Shown here: piece after piece, positions 16,563 through 25,123 of the stretch
How positions within the stretch are numbered: the first letter of the stretch is position 1
How the letters are laid out: each line of letters starts with the position of its first letter
DNA from: Porticoccus sp950063125
GTDB lineage: Bacteria; Pseudomonadota; Gammaproteobacteria; Pseudomonadales; Porticoccaceae
Assembly: GCF_963973895.1 (NCBI RefSeq)
Contig: NZ_CAXBBF010000001.1
Reading direction: 5' to 3' (one strand)
DNA: 64,000 nt
Program-made: the position numbers and the translations under genes
The notes under the pieces: generated by a model
Databases searched by the model: none
Told to the model about the DNA's origin: nothing
The model's input: only the letters and a program-made list of their open reading frames with translations

Positions 16563-17610
16563 CGACGACTGGCTGACGGGTCAACAGCATCAGCTTGAAA
16601 CTGCGGTTTTCATCGAACTTTTCTACGTTGAAGTCCGCCTCCGCAAAACGCTCCAGTGGCACGAAACGATTCACCACAAACAGCGCACGTCCGCCGCTGC
16701 GAAGCAGCCTGTGGCAACTGCTGACAAAGCGTCTGGTCAGTCCGTGGTCGGTGTTGAAGCCCTGGTGAAAGGGTGGATTGCAAATCACGGCATCGAAGCG
16801 CTGTGTCAGACTGTCCCCGCAGTTCGATGCGACGACCGCGCCTTTAATCTGCTGTTCAGTAAAGTTTCTCTGGCACGAGGCAACGGCGGCGGCATTGTTG
16901 TCAGTGGCGGTGATTTCGGCATCGGTCAACTGTGCCGCCATGACAGAGAGATAGCCGTAGCCGCAGCCGAGATCAAGAATGCTGGTTGGCGGCCGATCGA
17001 GGCTCTGGAAAAAATCCTTCAGGTGTGCCGCCAGAAAAGCACTGCCCTGGTCAACCTTATGCCAGCCGAACTGCCCGGGTTTGCTGAACAGCAGCCTGTC
17101 CTGCCAGGCGACACAGGGTCTGATCAGTGGATATTGCTGGTCATCCAGAGCCGGTTCTGTGGAGGTCAGATGATGGATGCGGGCTCGGTAGAGGGCGCCC
17201 TGCTTTTCCGGACGCTGCTGATCACCAAAATAGTGCCCTGCTTTTTCGGCATAGGTCTTGATGCCATCGTTTTTCGCACCGGTCATGGTCAGTACGCCCC
17301 CGGCTGGAAGCAGACGGCGTGCCTGGTTGATGATGTGGTGCACAATCGGTTTTTCCTTGGACACCCGATAGAGGATCTGGCTGAAACTGCCATCCGCGAA
17401 ATGGCTGAAGTCAAAATCGCTGAATTCACTGTCAATACCCTGTGCACGACTGCTTTCGTAGAGGTCGTGGCGATTGGTTACCAGCAAGACGTCCCGATTT
17501 TGCAGTTCGTTCAGTGGCGCATCGTGCAGGTTCTCGTCAGTCACCAACAGTTGCCGGCCCGACTCCTGTCGGAGCGGATCGAGCAATAATTGAAAGGCGG
17601 GATCAGTCAA
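16522..17610 (-). CDS. rsmC: 16S rRNA (guanine-1207-N2)-methyltransferase, RsmC/RlmG family
   Basis: The 362-residue protein has the two-domain RsmC/RlmG layout: a degenerate N-terminal methyltransferase-like half and a C-terminal SAM-dependent half. The latter has the binding motif LDLGCGYGYLSVMAA and the catalytic NPPFHQG typical of N2-guanine methyltransferases. RsmC modifies G1207 of 16S rRNA; the paralogue RlmG acts on 23S rRNA and cannot be excluded. The start overlaps the end of rsuA by eight bases, grouping two rRNA modification enzymes. Confidence 0.85.
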   Translation of the reverse strand: MTDPAFQLLLDPLRQESGRQLLVTDENLHDAPLNELQNRDVLLVTNRHDLYESSRAQGIDSEFSDFDFSHFADGSFSQILYRVSKEKPIVHHIINQARRLLPAGGVLTMTGAKNDGIKTYAEKAGHYFGDQQRPEKQGALYRARIHHLTSTEPALDDQQYPLIRPCVAWQDRLLFSKPGQFGWHKVDQGSAFLAAHLKDFFQSLDRPPTSILDLGCGYGYLSVMAAQLTDAEITATDNNAAAVASCQRNFTEQQIKGAVVASNCGDSLTQRFDAVICNPPFHQGFNTDHGLTRRFVSSCHRLLRSGGRALFVVNRFVPLERFAEADFNVEKFDENRSFKLMLLTRQPVVVNRAPGLREPSDR

Positions 17611-18319
17611 GGGTGTTTACGCTCGCAATTTCGGTTTTCGTCAGTGCCCGGTATTCGCCGGGCTCAAGGGTGCTATCCAGCTCAATGTCCCCTACGCGGA
17701 GTCGGTGCAGTCCAATAACGCTGTTGCCGAGGGAGGCGAACATACGCTTGACCTGATGGTATTTGCCTTCGCTGATAGTGAGCAGCGCCTCGGTGTTGTC
17801 GATGAATTCCAGCGTGGCTGGTAGACAGCGGCGTTTTTCCCCCGCCAGCCATAGCCCATTGGCAAATTTTCCGATGATGTCTGTATCGAGGGGCTCGGCG
17901 ACCATGACCCGATATGTCTTCAGACATTGGCTGCGGGGCGAAGTAACCCGGTGGTTCCATTGACCATCATCCGTGATCATTAGCAGACCGGTGGCATCGA
18001 TATCGAGGCGACCGGCAATTTGCAATTGATCCGGCCGTGGTTCATCCAGCAAATCCAGTGCGGTCGGGTGCTTGCCGTCCCTTGTGACAGATACCACCCC
18101 GGCAGGTTTGTGCAACATGAAATAGCGTGCCACAGGTTTGCTGACAGGGTGCTCATCCACACAAACCCTGGCGTCATCTCCGATGGTCAAGCCCGGGTCG
18201 CGGGCAATTATTCCCTCGACTTTTACCCTGTTGGCCCTGATCAGGTGCTTGACCTGGGAGCGGCTGAAGTCGGTGGCATTGCTGATGAATTTGTCTAATC
18301 GCAAGCGTGTGGCAGCCAT
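17603..18319 (-). CDS. rsuA: 16S rRNA pseudouridine-516 synthase
   Basis: RsuA isomerises U516 of 16S rRNA to pseudouridine. The ATG at 18319 was chosen (MAATRLRLDKFIS) because the N-terminal S4 domain starts there and AGGG lies upstream; an open frame extends 15 codons further without support. After the S4 domain (about 4-60) comes the catalytic domain with LHKPAG and the signature GRLDIDATGLLM holding the nucleophilic Asp. The family segment YHQVKRMFASLGN is near the C-terminus. It precedes and overlaps rsmC. Confidence 0.92.
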   Translation of the reverse strand: MAATRLRLDKFISNATDFSRSQVKHLIRANRVKVEGIIARDPGLTIGDDARVCVDEHPVSKPVARYFMLHKPAGVVSVTRDGKHPTALDLLDEPRPDQLQIAGRLDIDATGLLMITDDGQWNHRVTSPRSQCLKTYRVMVAEPLDTDIIGKFANGLWLAGEKRRCLPATLEFIDNTEALLTISEGKYHQVKRMFASLGNSVIGLHRLRVGDIELDSTLEPGEYRALTKTEIASVNTLD

Positions 18320-18379
18320 TGGTGAATACCCTGCAAGTGTGCTGGATGGGCGACGCCCGGGCAATGCCCTGTCGGCGGG

Positions 18380-19036
18380 TCAGCCCCGGAGGCTGATGAT
18401 TTCCCAGCCGCGCTGTTCCGCCACCTGGCGCAACGCGTCACAGGGGTCGACAGCGACGGGTCGATCGACAATCTGCAGCAGCGGCAGGTCGTTGATGGAG
18501 TCGCTGTAAAAGCAACTGCCGACCAGGTTGTGTCCAGTCTCTGCCAGCCATGCTTCAAGGCGTACGACTTTGCCCTCTCTGTAGCTGGGAATGCCGGATA
18601 CCCGCCCGGTATAGCGACCATCCTGCTGCTCCAGCTCAGTGGCAATCAGCTCGGTAACACCCAGTTTCTGGCAGATGGGTTCCACCACGAAACGGTTTGT
18701 CGACGTGATGATCATGACAAGATCGCCCTGCTCCCGGTGTTTCTGCAATAACCGTTCGGCACTCGGCAGCCACATCGGTGCAATCACCTCCTCCATGAAC
18801 TGGCTGTGCAGTCGGGCCAATTCGGCCGGTGTCAGTGTTGCCAGTGGTTGCAGGGCAAAGGCAAGGTAGTTGTCCATATCCAGAACCCCGTTCAGGTAGT
18901 CCCGATAGAACTGGTCATTCATGCGCCTGTAATGCGCTTTATCCACGATCTGGTGGTTGACGAGGAACTCGCCCCAGCCGTGATCACTGTCGCCTGCGAT
19001 AAGTGTGTTGTCGAGGTCAAAGAGGGCAAGCGCCAT
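18380..19036 (-). CDS. HAD-IB family hydrolase
   Basis: The 218-residue protein has the HAD motif I DLDNTL with the nucleophilic Asp, motif II in ITSTN, a Lys in YREGKVVRL and motif III SDSINDLPLL. Size and motif spacing fit the HAD-IB subfamily related to phosphoserine phosphatase. The substrate is not evident. A gene of this kind is divergent from rppH in Pseudomonas too. It is close to rsuA on the same strand (61 bases) and may be cotranscribed. Confidence 0.88.
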   Translation of the reverse strand: MALALFDLDNTLIAGDSDHGWGEFLVNHQIVDKAHYRRMNDQFYRDYLNGVLDMDNYLAFALQPLATLTPAELARLHSQFMEEVIAPMWLPSAERLLQKHREQGDLVMIITSTNRFVVEPICQKLGVTELIATELEQQDGRYTGRVSGIPSYREGKVVRLEAWLAETGHNLVGSCFYSDSINDLPLLQIVDRPVAVDPCDALRQVAEQRGWEIISLRG

Positions 19037-19167
19037 GGGTTTCCCGAGAATGGTTAGTCAAAAAGGCGGCCTAGCTTACCCATAGATAAGGCTGTCCTCA
19101 ACTAACTATTTGATGTAACTTCGTGGATAGGCGTTATTATTAAAATAACAGGGTAAGGGTTGGTTCG

Positions 19168-19656
19168 GTGGTCGATCGAGAAGGTTTTCGCCCCAATGTG
19201 GGCATCATGATTTCAGATGGTGCGGGCAGGTTGTTGTGGGCCAGGCGTATTGGCCAGGATGCCTGGCAATTCCCCCAGGGCGGCATCAATCCCGGAGAAA
19301 AACCGGAACATGCCATGTATCGCGAGCTGTATGAAGAAATAGGCCTGGAGCCTGATGACGTCGAGCTGCTCGCCTGTACCCGGGGCTGGTTGCGTTACCG
19401 GCTGCCCAGAGCGATGCAGCGCAGACACAGCAAGCCACTGTGCATCGGCCAGAAGCAGAAATGGTACATGTTGAAGCTGCTGGCCGAGGAAGATCGCATT
19501 AGACTGGATCTCAGCGGCAAGCCGGAATTTGATCATTGGCAGTGGGTGAGTTATTGGTATCCGGTCAATCAGGTTATCGAGTTCAAGCAAGAGGTGTATC
19601 GCCGGGCATTGAAGGAATTGGCACCCGTGCAATGCGAACTGGAGCGTCAAAGCTAG
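19168..19656 (+). CDS. rppH: RNA pyrophosphohydrolase
   Basis: RppH removes pyrophosphate from the 5' end of mRNAs, which starts RNase E-dependent decay. The 162-residue protein begins with the conserved REGFRPNVGIMI after a GTG start and has a complete Nudix box (GGINPGEKPEHAMYRELYEEIG) from about residue 38. The RppH segment YRLPRAMQRR is present. Its stop codon directly abuts the ATG of ptsP, so the two genes form an operon as in Pseudomonas. Confidence 0.96.
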   Translation: MVDREGFRPNVGIMISDGAGRLLWARRIGQDAWQFPQGGINPGEKPEHAMYRELYEEIGLEPDDVELLACTRGWLRYRLPRAMQRRHSKPLCIGQKQKWYMLKLLAEEDRIRLDLSGKPEFDHWQWVSYWYPVNQVIEFKQEVYRRALKELAPVQCELERQS

Positions 19657-21936
19657 ATGCTGGAATCACTCAGGAACATTGTTCAGCAGGTTAACGCCGC
19701 CAAGGACTTTGGCGAGGTGTTACGGCTGATTGTTCAGCTGGTGAAAGAGGTAATGGATACCGGCATGTGTTCGGTCTACCTCTACAGCCCGAGCACCAAT
19801 AGCTATGTATTGATGGCCACCGATGGCCTCAATCCAAATTCGGTGGGCAAGGTTCATCTGTCCAGTAGAGAGGGGCTGGTGGGGCTGGTGGCATCGCGGG
19901 CCGAACCGATCAATCTCGAAGAAGCCGAAGCCCACCCAAACTTTGCCTTTTTCCCCGAAACGGGAGAGGAGCGTTTCCGCTCTTTCCTCGGTGCTCCCAT
20001 TATTCACCACCGGAAGGTGCTCGGTGTATTGGTGGTGCAACAGCAGGAACGCCGCCGCTTCGACGAGAGTGAAGAATCCTTTCTGGTAACCGTTTCGGCG
20101 CAACTGGCCGGTGTGATTGCGCATGCGGACGCTACCGGTGAGCTGGATCAATTGCTCAATCCCCAGCAGGCGGTTATTCACGAACGGATTTATCCCGGTG
20201 TGGCCAGTGCGCCTGGTGTAGCCATCGGTACTGTGGTGGTGATCTCTTCACCTGCCGACCTGAAAGCCGTGCCTATGAGAAAGGTGCAGGATACCGAGGC
20301 CGAGTTGGTGTTGTTTCGTCATGCCATGGAGCAAACGAAAACAGATATCCGGGCTCTTGATCAGACGATGGTGAACAAGCTCAGTGAAGAGGAGCGCGCC
20401 CTTTTCGATGTTTATGTCCGGATGCTGGATGATCATTCCATGGGCGGTGAAGTGCTCAGTCTGATCAAAGAGGGGTTCTGTGCCCAGAGTGCCTGGTCAC
20501 AGGTTGTACTGGGGCATATCCGCCTGTTCAAAAGCATGCAGGATGCGTATCTTCGCGAACGCGCCTCTGATGTGGAGGATTTGGGACGCCGGGTGCTCGC
20601 CTATCTTCAGCAATCGGAAGTCAAGCGCAGCGTCTTTCCCGAGAGAATGGTCATGATTGGTGAAGAGCTGTCAGCGGCTTCTTTCGCCGACGTGCCATTG
20701 GAAAATGTGGCGGCCATTGTATCCGTGAAAGGATCCCGCAACTCGCATATGGCCATTCTCGGTCGCGCTATCGGTATTCCCACTGTTATGGGTGTGATGG
20801 ATTTGCCATGGGGACGACTGGATGGCGAAGAGGTAATTGTGGACGGCCACACCGGTCAGGTGATTGTCTCTCCCCGCGACGAACTGCTTCAGGCCTACAC
20901 CCAGCAGATCTACGAAGAGAAGCTGCTTGCAGCCGACCTGGAAAAGCTTACTGATAAACCCTGTGTGACGGCAGACGGTCACCACGTCTCTTTATGGGTC
21001 AATACCGGCTTGCGGCTCGATTCCATGCTGTCACTGGATCGTGGCGCTGAAGGGGTAGGCCTGTATCGCACTGAAATTCCATTCCTGATGCTGGATCGTT
21101 TCCCGTCGGAGGAAGAACAGCGCAAGGCCTACCGTGAGCATCTGGAAATGTTCGCTCCTCGGACTGTCACTATGAGGACACTGGATATTGGGGGCGACAA
21201 GGATCTGCCCTACTTCCCCATTGAGGAGGAGAATCCGTTTTTGGGCTGGCGCGGTATCCGTATTTGTCTTGACCATCCCGAGATTTTTCTGGTGCAGCTG
21301 CGCGCGATGATGCGCGCCAGCGAAGGGCTGAATAATCTCAGTATTCTGTTGCCGATGATTTCCAACGTTCCGGAGTTGGAAAGTGCGCTGCAGCTGATTT
21401 ACCAGGTATACGATGAGCTGACAGAAGAAGAGGGCTACCAGATCGAAATGCCCAATGTCGGAGCCATGATCGAAGTGCCTGCTGCGGTCTACCAAATCAG
21501 AGAGCTGGCGCGTCGCGTGGATTTTCTTTCGGTGGGCACCAATGATCTTACCCAGTACCTGCTGGCGGTGGATCGCAACAATCCACGGGTGGCGGACTTG
21601 TATCACGCCTGCCATCCCAGTGTATTGCGGGCCTTGCTCGCCATCTCTGAAGGCGCCAGGGGCGAGTGCACCCCGGTCAGCGTCTGTGGCGAGATGGCTG
21701 GCGATCCGATTGGTGCAGTATTGCTGATGGCGTTGGGTTTTCGGGTGTTATCGATGAGTGCCACGAATCTGCTTAAAGTGAAAGCGATTCTCCGCCAGGT
21801 GAGTCTGGTGGAGGCGACGAAATTGCTGGAGGAGGTCATGCTGATGCCGGATGCCGATTCAGTCTGGCGTCACATGGAAAAAGCCCTTAAAAAACCCGAT
21901 CTTGCCGCCCTGTTTCGCGGCACAGCAATGCATTGA
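19657..21936 (+). CDS. ptsP: PEP-protein phosphotransferase of the nitrogen PTS (EI-Ntr)
   Basis: PtsP takes phosphate from phosphoenolpyruvate and passes it to NPr and EIIA-Ntr in a regulatory phosphorelay. The 759-residue protein has an N-terminal GAF domain (about 15-160), the phosphohistidine domain with His364 in SRNSHMAI, and the PEP-binding TIM barrel with the EVPAAV and FLSVGTNDLTQY segments and the Cys in SVCGEMAGDP. The order and size match EI-Ntr rather than the sugar-PTS enzyme I, which lacks GAF. It starts right after the rppH stop. Confidence 0.96.
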   Translation: MLESLRNIVQQVNAAKDFGEVLRLIVQLVKEVMDTGMCSVYLYSPSTNSYVLMATDGLNPNSVGKVHLSSREGLVGLVASRAEPINLEEAEAHPNFAFFPETGEERFRSFLGAPIIHHRKVLGVLVVQQQERRRFDESEESFLVTVSAQLAGVIAHADATGELDQLLNPQQAVIHERIYPGVASAPGVAIGTVVVISSPADLKAVPMRKVQDTEAELVLFRHAMEQTKTDIRALDQTMVNKLSEEERALFDVYVRMLDDHSMGGEVLSLIKEGFCAQSAWSQVVLGHIRLFKSMQDAYLRERASDVEDLGRRVLAYLQQSEVKRSVFPERMVMIGEELSAASFADVPLENVAAIVSVKGSRNSHMAILGRAIGIPTVMGVMDLPWGRLDGEEVIVDGHTGQVIVSPRDELLQAYTQQIYEEKLLAADLEKLTDKPCVTADGHHVSLWVNTGLRLDSMLSLDRGAEGVGLYRTEIPFLMLDRFPSEEEQRKAYREHLEMFAPRTVTMRTLDIGGDKDLPYFPIEEENPFLGWRGIRICLDHPEIFLVQLRAMMRASEGLNNLSILLPMISNVPELESALQLIYQVYDELTEEEGYQIEMPNVGAMIEVPAAVYQIRELARRVDFLSVGTNDLTQYLLAVDRNNPRVADLYHACHPSVLRALLAISEGARGECTPVSVCGEMAGDPIGAVLLMALGFRVLSMSATNLLKVKAILRQVSLVEATKLLEEVMLMPDADSVWRHMEKALKKPDLAALFRGTAMH

Positions 21937-21952
21937 ATCTCCGGCCCCTCTT

Positions 21953-22720
21953 CTAATGCTTGCCATTCAGGCTAAAGGAGAGGCGCTGTCCCGGTCGGCC
22001 GCCCGGTTGATAATTCTGTTCGGTCATTTGCATAGTCCCTGCACGATTCATCAAGAGCACACTGGTGCAGCGAGTGCCGTACTCATGACCAGAGATAAAC
22101 GGTGGGGACAACATTCTCTCCAGTGCGATGCCCACCCCCGTATCCGGTAGGACTTCATCGGCAAAAGGTGCCCTCCGTTGCAGGCAGGCCGCCAGGGAGG
22201 AAAAATCGGGCGTCGGCTGCCTTTGCAGCAGTGCTGCCAACGCAGCTTTGGCATGTTCCGCCTTGGGCCAGGGGCTATCCAACAGATGATTGGACAATGA
22301 GTAGATGCCCGGTGGCAGAATCTTTACGGCGTTGTGACGGTTTGAGCAATACACCAGCGTTTCGCTATCCCCGAGCAGCAGGTTGAAGCCGTTGAAGTCC
22401 GCTCCCTTGCGGATAACCTGCCCGGCGTAGTCGACGGCCGGTGTGCTGCCCTGTAAAAATTTCCGGGTGAGGTCGCCGCGGGATCGCGGGGCCGGGTTTT
22501 CCCGGCCCTCCCGGTAATTGGTGACACCGGCCCAGCGCCCATTGCGGCTGACTCCCAGCCATGTGCCACCGCCCTGCAGGTCGCGACCCGCCAGAATATC
22601 CGGCGCTTCTGCCCAGAAATGCAGCGGCGTCGAGGGCCGCTGGTAGTATTCATCGCGGTTGGCGACAACGATCAGCGGGAACTCGGGGTGGGTTTGCCAA
22701 GCCAGTACCATCAAACACAT
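21953..22720 (-). CDS. NRDE family protein (TANGO2-like)
   Basis: The 255-residue protein starts MCLMVLAW; the frame stays open upstream but the family begins Met-Cys, with Cys2 as the likely N-terminal nucleophile after Met removal. The NRDE motif lies in VVANRDEYYQRP, followed by GGTWLGVSRNGRWAGVTNYRE. Relatives include eukaryotic TANGO2; the bacterial activity is not established. It is convergent with ptsP with a 16-base gap and divergent from lgt. Confidence 0.9.
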   Translation of the reverse strand: MCLMVLAWQTHPEFPLIVVANRDEYYQRPSTPLHFWAEAPDILAGRDLQGGGTWLGVSRNGRWAGVTNYREGRENPAPRSRGDLTRKFLQGSTPAVDYAGQVIRKGADFNGFNLLLGDSETLVYCSNRHNAVKILPPGIYSLSNHLLDSPWPKAEHAKAALAALLQRQPTPDFSSLAACLQRRAPFADEVLPDTGVGIALERMLSPPFISGHEYGTRCTSVLLMNRAGTMQMTEQNYQPGGRPGQRLSFSLNGKH

Positions 22721-22791
22721 ACCGTCATTGTACCCCACCCGGTGACAGGCTATGATCGCCGCAGATTCCCCGCTGTAGATGAACTGATCGC

Positions 22792-23595
22792 ATGCTGAGC
22801 TATCCCCAGATTGATCCTGTCGCCTTTGCCCTCGGCCCACTGACGGTCCACTGGTACGGCCTGATGTACCTGGTAGGGTTTATCGCAGCCTGGCTGCTGG
22901 CGTTGCGTCGCAGCGAGCGACCCTGGTCTCCGGTGCGACGCAAGCAAGTGGAAGATCTGGTGGTGTATGGCGCCTTTGGCGTGATTCTCGGCGGCCGCTT
23001 CGGCTATGTCATGTTTTACAATCTCGATAAATGGTTGTCGGACCCTCTTTGGTTGTTCAAAGTCTGGGAGGGTGGCATGTCCTTCCATGGCGGTCTGTTG
23101 GGGGTGCTGATTGCCCTCTGGCTGTTCAGTCGCCGCACCAATCAATCCTTTCTGGCACTGGGGGATTTTGTCACCATCATGGTGCCTATTGGTCTGGGGT
23201 TGGGGCGGATAGGTAATTTTATCGGCCAAGAGCTGTGGGGGCGGCATACCAGTTCGTGGATAGGTATGGTGTTTCCCAATGATCCGCTGCAGTTGCCAAG
23301 GCACCCCTCTCAGCTTTATCAGGCATTTCTGGAGGGGCTGGTACTGTTCCTGGTGCTGCTGATTTTTACCCGGAAACCCCGCCCCGCGGGCATGGTAAGT
23401 GGACTGTTTCTGGCGCTCTATGGCAGCTTTCGCTTTGCCGTTGAGTTTTTTCGGGAGCCCGATGGCCATATCGGATTTGATCTTTTTGACTGGATGACCC
23501 GCGGCCAGCTGCTCAGCCTGCCGATGATTGCCGTAGGCGTTGGCCTGATACTCTGGAGTTGGCTGCGGTCAGGTAATATCAATACTGTCCGTTAG
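22792..23595 (+). CDS. lgt: Prolipoprotein diacylglyceryl transferase
   Basis: Lgt transfers diacylglycerol from phosphatidylglycerol to the lipobox cysteine of prolipoproteins in the inner membrane. The 267-residue protein has about seven hydrophobic segments, the HWYGLMYLVGF start region, and the signature GRIGNFIGQELWGR. The catalytic-region segments GGRFGYVMFYN and GGMSFHGGLLG are intact. It leads the lgt-thyA-folA group, 19 bases ahead of thyA. Confidence 0.97.
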   Translation: MLSYPQIDPVAFALGPLTVHWYGLMYLVGFIAAWLLALRRSERPWSPVRRKQVEDLVVYGAFGVILGGRFGYVMFYNLDKWLSDPLWLFKVWEGGMSFHGGLLGVLIALWLFSRRTNQSFLALGDFVTIMVPIGLGLGRIGNFIGQELWGRHTSSWIGMVFPNDPLQLPRHPSQLYQAFLEGLVLFLVLLIFTRKPRPAGMVSGLFLALYGSFRFAVEFFREPDGHIGFDLFDWMTRGQLLSLPMIAVGVGLILWSWLRSGNINTVR

Positions 23596-23614
23596 TGGCG
23601 GAAGAGGGTCAAAC

Positions 23615-24520
23615 ATGAAGCAATATCTCGATCTGATGCGCCACATTCGGGATAGTGGTGTCCGCAAGGAAGATCGCACCGGCACGGGTACGCTCAGCGT
23701 GTTTGGTTACCAGATGCGCTTCGATCTGGCCGAGGGTTTCCCGTTGGTCACGACCAAGAAAGTCCACCTGAAATCGATCATCCACGAGCTGCTGTGGTTT
23801 ATCCGCGGCGATACCAATATCCGCTACCTGGTGCAAAACGGCGTCAATATCTGGAACCACTGGCCGTTTCAGAGCTGGCTCAACCAGACCGGGCGGGCCG
23901 ACGACTATCCCATGTACAGCCCCGAGTGGCGCGAGCAGATGAAGGTGTTCGTGGCGAAGGTCCGCGAAGATGAGGCCTTTGCCGCTCAATACGGCGATCT
24001 GGGGCCGGTGTACGGTCACCAGTGGCGCAACTTCGAGGGCGTGGATCAACTGGCCCAGGTGGTTGAGGAGGTTCGCAGCAATCCGGACTCCCGTCGTCTG
24101 ATCGTTTCCGCCTGGAATCCCAAGGACATTCCGGTGATGGTCAAGTCCGGCCTGCCGCCCTGCCACAGTCTGTTTCAGTTTTACGTCACTGACGGGCGGC
24201 TGTCCTGTCAGTTGTACCAGCGCAGCGCCGACGTGTTCCTCGGCGTGCCGTTCAATATCGCCTCCTATGCGCTGCTGACCCTGATGGTGGCCCAGGTCAC
24301 CGGTCTGAAACCAGGGGATTTCGTGCATACCTTTGGCGATGCACACCTCTATGCCAATCACGGCCAGCAGGTGGAAGAGCAGTTGGGGCGGTCACCTTTC
24401 CCGCTGCCGCGCATGGCCATCAACCCTGCCGTGACCGATCTGTTCGATTTCCGCTTCGAGGATTTCGAGCTGCTTAACTATCAGTCCCACCCCCCGATTT
24501 CGGCGCCGGTAGCGGTGTAA
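23615..24520 (+). CDS. thyA: Thymidylate synthase
   Basis: ThyA methylates dUMP to dTMP with methylenetetrahydrofolate. The catalytic Cys183 is in LPPCHS; the dUMP-binding SRRLIVSAWNP, YQRSADVFLGVPFNIASYA and the C-terminal PPISAPVAV are conserved. At 301 residues it is longer than E. coli ThyA (264) because of about 37 extra residues between IWNHW and GDLGPVYGHQW, the small-domain region where other bacterial enzymes also carry insertions. It is followed four bases later by folA, which regenerates the folate it oxidises. Confidence 0.97.
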   Translation: MKQYLDLMRHIRDSGVRKEDRTGTGTLSVFGYQMRFDLAEGFPLVTTKKVHLKSIIHELLWFIRGDTNIRYLVQNGVNIWNHWPFQSWLNQTGRADDYPMYSPEWREQMKVFVAKVREDEAFAAQYGDLGPVYGHQWRNFEGVDQLAQVVEEVRSNPDSRRLIVSAWNPKDIPVMVKSGLPPCHSLFQFYVTDGRLSCQLYQRSADVFLGVPFNIASYALLTLMVAQVTGLKPGDFVHTFGDAHLYANHGQQVEEQLGRSPFPLPRMAINPAVTDLFDFRFEDFELLNYQSHPPISAPVAV

Positions 24521-24524
24521 CCCG

Positions 24525-25037
24525 ATGGTTTGTCTGACCCTTTCCCTGATTGTTGCGATGGATCGAAATCGTGTCATTGGCAGCAATAATACGCTGCCCT
24601 GGCGATTGCCGGACGATTTGAGGTATTTCAAGTCGGTCACCATGGGCAAACCGATTCTGATGGGCCGCAAAACGTTCGAGTCCATTGGTCGGCCCTTGCC
24701 GGGCAGATTGAATATCGTGATCAGTCGGGACCCGTGCTGGCGACACAGCGGTGTTGCCACGGCCTCTTCCCTGGCCGATGCAATGGCTCTGGCTGCTGCC
24801 GACCCCGGTGCTGTGGCCGCCGGAGAAGTGATGGTGATCGGCGGGGAACAGATCTATCGCAGCGCCATCGAGCTGGCAGACCGGCTCTATATTACCCGGG
24901 TCGACACAGCGGTAGATGGCGATGCCTTCTTTCCTGATTTCGATGAGACCTGTTGGCTGGAGGTGGCGCGAAAACAGCCGGACAATCAGGCTGACATCCC
25001 CTATTACTTTCAGGTGCTCGAGCGCCGCAGACGCTAA
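24525..25037 (+). CDS. folA: Dihydrofolate reductase
   Basis: FolA reduces dihydrofolate to tetrahydrofolate with NADPH. The 170-residue protein has LIVAMDRNRVIGSNNTLPWRLPDD with the catalytic Asp, the NADPH-binding GRKTFESIGRPLPGR and VMVIGGEQIY. Chromosomal length and motifs are normal. It is the last gene of the lgt-thyA-folA group; the next gene is behind its own Fur-type promoter. Confidence 0.97.
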   Translation: MVCLTLSLIVAMDRNRVIGSNNTLPWRLPDDLRYFKSVTMGKPILMGRKTFESIGRPLPGRLNIVISRDPCWRHSGVATASSLADAMALAAADPGAVAAGEVMVIGGEQIYRSAIELADRLYITRVDTAVDGDAFFPDFDETCWLEVARKQPDNQADIPYYFQVLERRRR

Positions 25038-25058
25038 AACTGGTTACAGTCGGACTAT

Positions 25059-25087
25059 TTGCTTGTTCAGTAAATCGTAATGATAAT
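25059..25087 (+). promoter_or_regulatory. Promoter of the TonB2-type cluster
   Basis: TTGCTT (25059-25064) and GATAAT (25082-25087, 5/6 to consensus) are separated by 17 bases. The predicted start near 25094 would leave a leader of about 30 bases to the GTG of the first gene. The -10 hexamer is inside the Fur box. Confidence 0.55.
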
Positions 25088-25094
25088 GGTTAGC
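25076..25094 (+). promoter_or_regulatory. Fur box overlapping the -10 element
   Basis: The 19 bases at 25076-25094 match the E. coli Fur consensus at 14 positions, including a continuous run of ten (TAATGATAAT). The site covers the -10 box of the only promoter candidate before the TonB2-type genes. Fur loaded with Fe(II) would be expected to block RNA polymerase, so the operon should be induced in iron limitation. Confidence 0.7.
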
Positions 25095-25123
25095 TTGTTT
25101 TTTTTATTTGTGTTGGAGTTTCT

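Noticed and set aside
19133..19149. Palindrome GTTATT-ATTAA-AATAAC before rppH as an operator
   Set aside because: A short AT-rich inverted repeat that overlaps a possible -10 element (TATTAT). No known regulator site matches, and the -35 spacing is poor.
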